NCBI RefSeq assembly: GCF_008275125.1
Contig: NZ_CP043473.1
Coordinates: 3,224,001 to 3,288,000, forward strand
Source of the DNA: Chromobacterium paludis
GTDB taxonomy: Bacteria; Pseudomonadota; Gammaproteobacteria; Burkholderiales; Chromobacteriaceae
DNA: 64,000 nucleotides
Reading direction: 5' to 3'
In this document: piece after piece, positions 59,199 through 64,000 of the stretch
How positions within the stretch are numbered: the stretch's first letter is position 1
Layout of the letters: the number at the start of each line of letters is the position of its first letter
The notes under the pieces: generated by a model
What the model was told of the DNA's origin: nothing
Seen by the model: the letters and a program-made list of their open reading frames with translations, nothing else
Databases searched by the model: none
Translations under genes and position numbers: made by a program

Positions 59199-59320
59199 TT
59201 GATAGTCCATTTCTTCCTGGCGCCATGTCGCCAGCGCCGCGGCGCATCCGGCCGCGCTGACGGTGCGCGCCAATATCCAGTGGTCGATGACTGGAATACA
59301 TCATTAAGTATGGGAATCAT
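59195..59320 (-). CDS. 41-residue upstream ORF coupled to the MgtE-type gene
   Basis: Starts at ATG 59320 behind a good Shine-Dalgarno (AAGGGA, 7 bases upstream). It encodes M-I-P-I-L-N-D-V-F-Q, then a proline- and arginine-rich tail ending K-K-W-T-I-K. Its TGA overlaps the transporter's ATG. The arrangement recalls the proline-containing leader peptides that control magnesium transporter genes in enterobacteria, but there is no sequence similarity to those. It could also be a chance ORF. Confidence 0.45.
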   Translation of the reverse strand: MIPILNDVFQSSTTGYWRAPSARPDAPRRWRHGARKKWTIK

Positions 59321-60215
59321 TGCTTTTCCCTTGGCGCAGGCCCGCCCATCGTCAGGCAGGGTTGAAAAGACCAACCTGCCCGTCTCCAAACGGTAAACAA
59401 GCGCTGGCGGGAAACATGCGCCGGAAAAGCGGACGGACGGAAATGCCCTGCCTGCCCCCATGGCTGCCCCTTGCTCATGCGCGAGGACGCAACCGCTCCC
59501 GCCGCAGGAAGGCGCCGCCCGTCTTCGCATGACAGACGCAAGGACAGCTCCGCGCCGCAACGGAAAATTACAAGGGAGAGACAGACGCGACTTGCCGCGC
59601 CCACCTTCCAGGCCATGCCGACGGGACGGCCGCAGTCCCGCCGCGACCTAGGTCAGCGGGACGACGGCTCCAGCCGGCACGGTCGAGGCTCTGGTTCTTC
59701 AGACATCGAAATCTCCGTGTGGCGGATCAAGAAAAACCGGGCAAGCGGGCGCAATGGCGGCGCGTGCCGGGTGCTTGGTTTCGGCAGAAACAGGCGGATG
59801 CGATGCGGCGGACCCACGGCCGGCCGGCGCCGCCCCCAAGGGGCGAAATGGGGAAGTACGATGGCCCAGGGGCCGATGGCGCCTCACCCTGCTTGGCAGG
59901 ATGCGGCAGAAGAAGAATCAGACTGCGCGAATCCCGCAAAGCGACGCGGCGATGGAAAATCGCCTACACCCGTCGTTGTTCATGACGAACCTTTGCTCTG
60001 TGGATAACGCGGCAGACTATAGCGGCCATGGGGAGCCCAGGCAAACCTTGTAACCAGGGTTTTACACTTTTATCGCCAGATCGCGTCAAAATCCCATATG
60101 AAGATGACTTATCGGTACAGATATTCCATCTGCACGCCTGGACAAGGCCACCACCCCGCGCGCTACAATACCATCAGCATCTTCAGCCCCGCCCTCTTGA
60201 ATAAGCCGCTACGCC
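59321..60215. other. Long intergenic region without supported genes
   Basis: About 900 bp. Open frames exist because of the high GC, but none has protein-like composition or a recognisable family. The part at 59400-59700 probably holds the promoter and leader of the MgtE-type gene. A single perfect DnaA box (TTATCCACA on the minus strand) lies at about 59998-60006. The last 150 bp are AT-richer and suit a promoter for the gene at 60216. Confidence 0.45.
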
Positions 60216-61016
60216 ATGAAGCCATCCCTCCTCGCCGCCGCGCTGGGCATCGCTTGTCTATTGCCGGCTACCCAGGCTCCTGCCGCGTCTGACGCCGCCA
60301 GCCGGCAGACGGATGTCTTCCGCCAGGGCCTAGCCGTGTTTCGACAACAGCAAGCGCTAGCGCCGCAAGCCGCGCTGCGCTACCGCGCGCTGCCGGCGGA
60401 AGGCCTGGCTGCCGCGGGCCTGCCCGAGCTGCTGCTGAGCGGCGGCAAGCTGCCGCTGGCTGCGGACGCCAGCTTCGATCCGGCCGGCATCGCCGCCGGC
60501 CAGACGCTGCGCGCCGTCTCCCGGCATGGCCGCCGCTTCGCCTGGCGGCCTGACATCCGCAGCCCGGGCGTACCGGCCGGCGCGCGCCGCCTGGGCGACC
60601 TGCGGCTGGAATGCCTGGTGGATGCGCAAAGCGGCCTCAATCCCGGCGCCGGCAACTGCGTTCCCGCCGGACGCAAGGCCGACTGCCAGGATGAGCCGGT
60701 CAGCTGCCTGCGCGAGGCCTCGTTGATGCTGCTGGGCCAGTTGCGCCAGACGGCGCAGCTGGACGTCCCGGCCAGTCCCTACCAGCGCAAAACGCATTAT
60801 CTGTTCATCGCCGAGCGCCCCTTGTTCGGCATCACCCTGAGCGATGGCGCGCGGCAACTGGCTTTGCCCACCGTCTGGCTGTACGGCAGCGCGCTGGACG
60901 CCGGCCCCTTCGTCAGCTGGCCCTACCCGCGCCAATATCTGTACTCGCTGCCGCTGGAATCGGCCGACTGGCCGGACGACACCCTGGTCGTCTTCCAAGC
61001 CATGGAGCCAGCATGA
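60216..61016 (+). CDS. Secreted protein of unknown function
   Basis: A 266-residue protein with a signal peptide (hydrophobic residues 4-20, cleavage near A-P-A-A-S). The mature part has four cysteines near residues 131-169 (L-E-C-L-V, G-N-C-V, D-C-Q, S-C-L-R), likely disulfides, and a C-terminal segment with T-V-W-L-Y-G. No family is recognised. Its stop overlaps the start of the next lipoprotein gene by 4 bp, so they form an envelope operon. Confidence 0.75.
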   Translation: MKPSLLAAALGIACLLPATQAPAASDAASRQTDVFRQGLAVFRQQQALAPQAALRYRALPAEGLAAAGLPELLLSGGKLPLAADASFDPAGIAAGQTLRAVSRHGRRFAWRPDIRSPGVPAGARRLGDLRLECLVDAQSGLNPGAGNCVPAGRKADCQDEPVSCLREASLMLLGQLRQTAQLDVPASPYQRKTHYLFIAERPLFGITLSDGARQLALPTVWLYGSALDAGPFVSWPYPRQYLYSLPLESADWPDDTLVVFQAMEPA

Positions 61017-61429
61017 AAGCGCGCCGTCTCGCCGCGATTGGACTGGCGCTCGCCCTGGCCGGCTGCGCCAGCGTCGGCAATGATAGACTGCAGGACGCGG
61101 ACAGCAGCCGCATCCGCCTGCTCTTGCAGGACACGCAGACACCGCAGCGCGATCGCCTGCGCGCCCTGCTGGGCCGGCCTGACGATACCGTTCGCTTCGA
61201 CAACGGCCGCGAAGTGTGGGTGTACCGCTCGGACAAATACGCGCCCAAATGGCAGAACTTCACCAAGATCGCGCCCTTCCTGCGCGCGCAGACGCACAGC
61301 GTCAAGGAGCTGACGGTGCTGTTCTCCCCAACCGGCCAGGCGCTGCAATGGCGGCTGCAGGACGAGAGCCGCGACGAAAACACCGGCCTGCTCAACCGCG
61401 GCGTGTCCGTGCCTGCGCGTCCCGGCTGA
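61013..61429 (+). CDS. Small lipoprotein, BamE/SmpA-like fold
   Basis: A 138-residue lipoprotein with lipobox L-A-G-C at residues 15-18. The mature part starts with a helix (D-S-S-R-I-R-L-L-L-Q) followed by L-R-A-L-L-G-R-P-D-D-T-V-R and E-V-W-V-Y-R, then strands K-E-L-T-V-L-F-S-P-T-G. This helix-strand order with a G-R-P-D turn is that of the SmpA/OmlA (BamE-like) fold. It is probably not BamE itself. It is coupled by an ATGA overlap to the secreted protein upstream. Confidence 0.7.
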   Translation: MKARRLAAIGLALALAGCASVGNDRLQDADSSRIRLLLQDTQTPQRDRLRALLGRPDDTVRFDNGREVWVYRSDKYAPKWQNFTKIAPFLRAQTHSVKELTVLFSPTGQALQWRLQDESRDENTGLLNRGVSVPARPG

Positions 61430-61493
61430 ACAAAGACCATCGGGCGGCGGGCAATTGTGTAACATTCACACTTTATGACACCCGCCCGCCGCC

Positions 61494-61565
61494 ATGATCG
61501 TCCGCCACATTCCGTCCTGGTTCCGCTTATTGTTCGTCTGGCACGGCTCGGTGCTGCCGCGCAGC
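61494..61565 (+). pseudogene. N-terminal fragment of a bestrophin-family (YneE-like) channel
   Basis: From ATG 61494 the frame reads M-I-V-R-x-x-x-S-W-F-R and then F-V-W-H-G-S-V-L-P-R, matching the N-terminus of bacterial bestrophins (E. coli YneE). After about 24 residues similarity stops and the frame runs on into AT-rich DNA. A start with the same first bases, CCATGATCGT, reappears at the right edge of the window. Confidence 0.55.
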
Positions 61566-61712
61566 GTGGCACACCGCCCAGTCCATCCCAAGCAAACCTC
61601 AATCTTCTCTTTTTCACCCATATTGCGTATATCGACATTTTCGATTAGGATCGCCCCCGGCAATAATTTATTGCAATTTTTTTACATTACTTAACAATAA
61701 ATGAAGACAAAT

Positions 61713-62078
61713 ATGAAACGCTTGCTGCTGCCCGCCGCCGCCGTTCTGGCTTTGAGCCTGACCGGTTGCGCCTCTATCCTCAATGACCAGACCCAACAAG
61801 TGAATGTGTCCAGCTCCACCGGCTCCGAGATCAAGGGCACCGTTGATGGCACGCCGTTCAAGGCCCCTGGCATCGTCGAACTGAAGCGTGAAAACAAGAA
61901 CAAGATCTTCATGACGGAAACCGAAGGCTGCGCTGCGAAAACCGTGGTTGAAAAATCCGTTGATCCGAAGTTCTTCATCAACATCCTGAGCGGCGGCGCA
62001 TTCGGTTCCACCACCGACTACTCCACCGAAAAGATGTGGAAGTACGCTGATAATGTAGTTGTGTCCTGCAAAAAATAA
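61713..62078 (+). CDS. Small lipoprotein of unknown function
   Basis: A 121-residue lipoprotein with lipobox L-T-G-C at residues 16-19, followed by A-S-I-L-N-D. The mature domain is a small beta sandwich in appearance (V-N-V-S-S-S-T-G-S-E-I-K-G-T-V-D-G) with two cysteines and a C-terminal S-G-G-A-F-G-S-T-T-D-Y-S-T-E-K-M-W. The ATG at 61713 is chosen for its clean signal peptide; an ATG at 61701 adds four residues. Its stop shares one base with the next start (TAATG), so expression is coupled to the DUF4105 gene. Confidence 0.8.
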   Translation: MKRLLLPAAAVLALSLTGCASILNDQTQQVNVSSSTGSEIKGTVDGTPFKAPGIVELKRENKNKIFMTETEGCAAKTVVEKSVDPKFFINILSGGAFGSTTDYSTEKMWKYADNVVVSCKK

Positions 62079-63916
62079 TGTTTTTCCGGGATATTCTCGC
62101 CAAGGGCGGCAGACTTGCCGCCTTTTTTTGCGCTTGGGGCGTATGCGCGGCTCAAGCCAGCGCAGCCTTGCCTGAACACTTATTGGAACAGGCACGCGAC
62201 TTGCGTTTGTCAGAAAGAAGCGAGTGGCAGGCTTTGTTGCACAGCCAGCATGGACTGCCCTTGATCGATGACCCGTCGTTTTTGCTCTCTTTGCCGTCGT
62301 TTTCACCTGAAAAGGAACTGGAAGCGACATTGAAGGCCCTGTACGGCGAAGATCACGCAGCCTATTGCCGCTTCCCGGCGCGCTACTGGTGGCTCCGCCG
62401 CGAACTGAACGCGCCAGAACTGCCACTGACCAACTGTCCGGAAATCGCTGATTTTCGCGCGCGCGCGCCGATGGACAGCATCAGCCTGGTCTTCGCCAGC
62501 GAAAACCAAACCCAGCCGGCCAGCATGCTGGGGCATGCTTTCCTGAAAATTGCCGGGCAGACTCAAGACGGCCAGACACGCGAGCACGCCATCTCCTTCT
62601 ATACCGACGCCGACACCTGGAATGTGCCCAAGCTGCTGGTAGACAGCCTGGTTTTCGGCAAGAACGGCTATTTCTCGCTATCGCCATACCATGAGCAGCG
62701 GCAACGCTATGTGGATCATGAGCAGCGCAGCCTCTGGGAGTACGATCTGGCGCTGGATCCCTGGCAGCGGGAGCTTGTGCGTTTACATTTGCTGGAACTC
62801 AAGCAGACGCGCCTGACTTATTTTTTCCAGAAATACAATTGCGCCACGGTCATCCACTTCATCTTGGGCTTGAGCGGCCGCCCGCTGCCTGCCAAAGCTT
62901 GGCTAAGTCCCAAAGACGTGGTGCAAGAGGCCAGCCAAGCGGGACTGATCCAGGCCAGCCGCATGATTGCACCCAGCCGCTGGCTGGTTAGGACCTTGAA
63001 TCAATCGTTACCCGCCTCCAGACAACGGGAAAACCTGCATGCCTTGCAAGCCGGCACTATGCCTGGCGGCCTGGAACGATCCCCCTCTCGCGATAGTTTT
63101 CTGCAACTGGAACATGCCCAAGCCCTCAACCAGTACCTATTCCTGGAAGGCCGGCTCAGCCGCCAAACCTGGCAGGACAACGCCAGCCAGCTCGATCAGC
63201 TTCGGGCGCGCGACTACGCGGAGCTGTCGCTCGATCTGAGCAAGGGCTTTGGCCCGCTGGACACACCGCCCACCGCGCAAGCCAGCCTGGCCTGGCTTCA
63301 TCGCGATGGCCGCCAGCAGCTGCAGATCAAGCTATTGCCGGCCTCCCATCTACTGGAAGACGACAACCGCGGTTACAACCATGAGAACGAGCTGCAAATC
63401 CTCTCACCAACGATAAGCCTACCGCTGAACGGCGGCGCACCTCGGCTGCGGCAACTGGTGTTGTACGGCATGCAAACGCTGCTGCCGCGCGACCCGATCA
63501 CCGGAGGAGTGGCAGGAAAGCTTAGCATCGCCTATCAGTCTCAGTTGGACGGCGACCTGCAAGAACGTCAGGTCATGCAAGTTGGCGGCGCCATCGGTTT
63601 GGCCCGTCGATTGCTGCCCGATGCCGATGTCTACGCACTGGCTGGCGGCGGCTTGGCTACCGGCGGTGAACAGGGCTTTGCCTATGGCGAGCTGGAAGGC
63701 GGCGTCATGTTGCGCGAAATCTGGAACATGAAAACCTGGCTCGCGCTCAGTCGTCATTTCAACGAGGCGGACAGCCACAGCGCCTTTAGCCGAGTGGCCT
63801 GGAAACAAATGCATTATTTGAGCCGGCAACAGAGCCTGTTCGCCTCCTGGCAACAGGAAACTGGGGGGCGCCGCAACCGGCGAGAATGGCAGCTGGGCTT
63901 CAAGCAATTGTTTTGA
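62078..63916 (+). CDS. DUF4105 (Lnb-type) periplasmic/outer-membrane protein
   Basis: A 612-residue exported protein. A signal sequence (about 10-30) precedes a helical stretch and the DUF4105 domain (about 120-290). The core S-M-L-G-H-A-F-L-K-I near residue 149 and K-Y-N-C-A-T near 260 supply the His and Cys of a papain-like NlpC/P60-related fold. The last 200 residues alternate in a beta-strand pattern ending in F, suggesting an outer-membrane barrel or similar. The related Lnb family acts in lipoprotein acylation in Gram-positives; a role here is unproven. It is coupled to the lipoprotein gene upstream. Confidence 0.85.
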   Translation: MFFRDILAKGGRLAAFFCAWGVCAAQASAALPEHLLEQARDLRLSERSEWQALLHSQHGLPLIDDPSFLLSLPSFSPEKELEATLKALYGEDHAAYCRFPARYWWLRRELNAPELPLTNCPEIADFRARAPMDSISLVFASENQTQPASMLGHAFLKIAGQTQDGQTREHAISFYTDADTWNVPKLLVDSLVFGKNGYFSLSPYHEQRQRYVDHEQRSLWEYDLALDPWQRELVRLHLLELKQTRLTYFFQKYNCATVIHFILGLSGRPLPAKAWLSPKDVVQEASQAGLIQASRMIAPSRWLVRTLNQSLPASRQRENLHALQAGTMPGGLERSPSRDSFLQLEHAQALNQYLFLEGRLSRQTWQDNASQLDQLRARDYAELSLDLSKGFGPLDTPPTAQASLAWLHRDGRQQLQIKLLPASHLLEDDNRGYNHENELQILSPTISLPLNGGAPRLRQLVLYGMQTLLPRDPITGGVAGKLSIAYQSQLDGDLQERQVMQVGGAIGLARRLLPDADVYALAGGGLATGGEQGFAYGELEGGVMLREIWNMKTWLALSRHFNEADSHSAFSRVAWKQMHYLSRQQSLFASWQQETGGRRNRREWQLGFKQLF

Positions 63917-64000
63917 GCGAGTGAGACGGAAGCCCCTCGTCATGGCATTCGTTTATGCTGTAGCCTTCACCAGTCCTAACCTTGCCCATGCCATGATCGT

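Noticed and set aside
59321..60007. Long high-GC open frames on both strands, up to 178 codons
   Set aside because: Arginine-rich, low-complexity translations with no family resemblance and no ribosome sites; expected by chance at this GC.
59990..60010. Perfect DnaA box near 60 kb as a possible replication origin
   Set aside because: Only one box is present, with no AT-rich unwinding repeats and no dnaA or dnaN nearby.

Overview
The window looks like a chromosomal segment of a high-GC betaproteobacterium, most likely Chromobacterium or a close Neisseriales relative. This is inferred from the gene order mnmG-rsmG-parA-parB-atpIBEFHAGDC-glmU-glmS, the lpoA-yraN-diaA-dolP/rsmI cluster and the protein sequences; no database was searched. 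That gene order usually lies close to oriC, but no origin or clear parS site was found here.

Layout. 1-8.3 kb: a partial DUF805 membrane protein, DUF6868 protein, nucleoid protein NdpA, tRNA-Tyr beside a GST gene lacking its C-terminus, two convergent LysR regulators, an NAD(P)H-binding oxidoreductase, a chemoreceptor and a DinB protein. 8.3-13.3 kb: a TetR regulator divergent from a complete tripartite EmrAB/NodT-type efflux operon, with two palindromic operators between. 13.3-22.1 kb: FKBP isomerase, two amino-acid-type periplasmic binding proteins, a methyltransferase, 3-hydroxybutyrate dehydrogenase with a patatin-like hydrolase, gene debris (DUF2239 and AraC tails), and a divergent response regulator-GGDEF / histidine kinase pair.

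22.1-24.7 kb is a lower-GC insertion downstream of glmS, the classical Tn7 landing site. It carries one KAP-like P-loop NTPase, a possible single-gene defence system, and 20-bp repeats with Tn7-end-like cores. 24.7-40.8 kb is the core block: glmS with its DeoR-type regulator, glmU, the nine-gene ATP synthase operon, parBA, rsmG and mnmG. 41-48.6 kb holds an OlsB-like acyltransferase, trmO, a Tim44-like protein, an EAL phosphodiesterase with a YkuI-type sensor domain, and the envelope cluster dolP-diaA-yraN-lpoA with rsmI.

48.65-56.4 kb is a mosaic island starting at tRNA-Leu(CAA). It holds a primase-like gene remnant, a 13-copy TTGGCAG iteron-like array, an AT-rich cargo (a protein of unknown family coupled to an FRG-domain protein, then a PIN-like protein), an intact IS30-family element with a 3-bp target duplication, modular palindromic repeats, and two accessory genes, one behind a leader that can fold to hide its Shine-Dalgarno. 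A copy of the tRNA-Leu terminator reappears at 55.2 kb.

56.4-64 kb is a rearranged region: an orphan nuoA with no other nuo genes, a frameshifted Bcr/CflA-like MFS gene, an MgtE-type channel domain coupled to a 41-codon upstream ORF, a set of periplasmic and lipoprotein genes ending in a DUF4105 protein, and a bestrophin N-terminal fragment. Two roughly 260-310 bp inverted copies of one palindromic repeat lie 50 kb apart, at 5.3 and 55.4 kb, and could act as a recombination pair.
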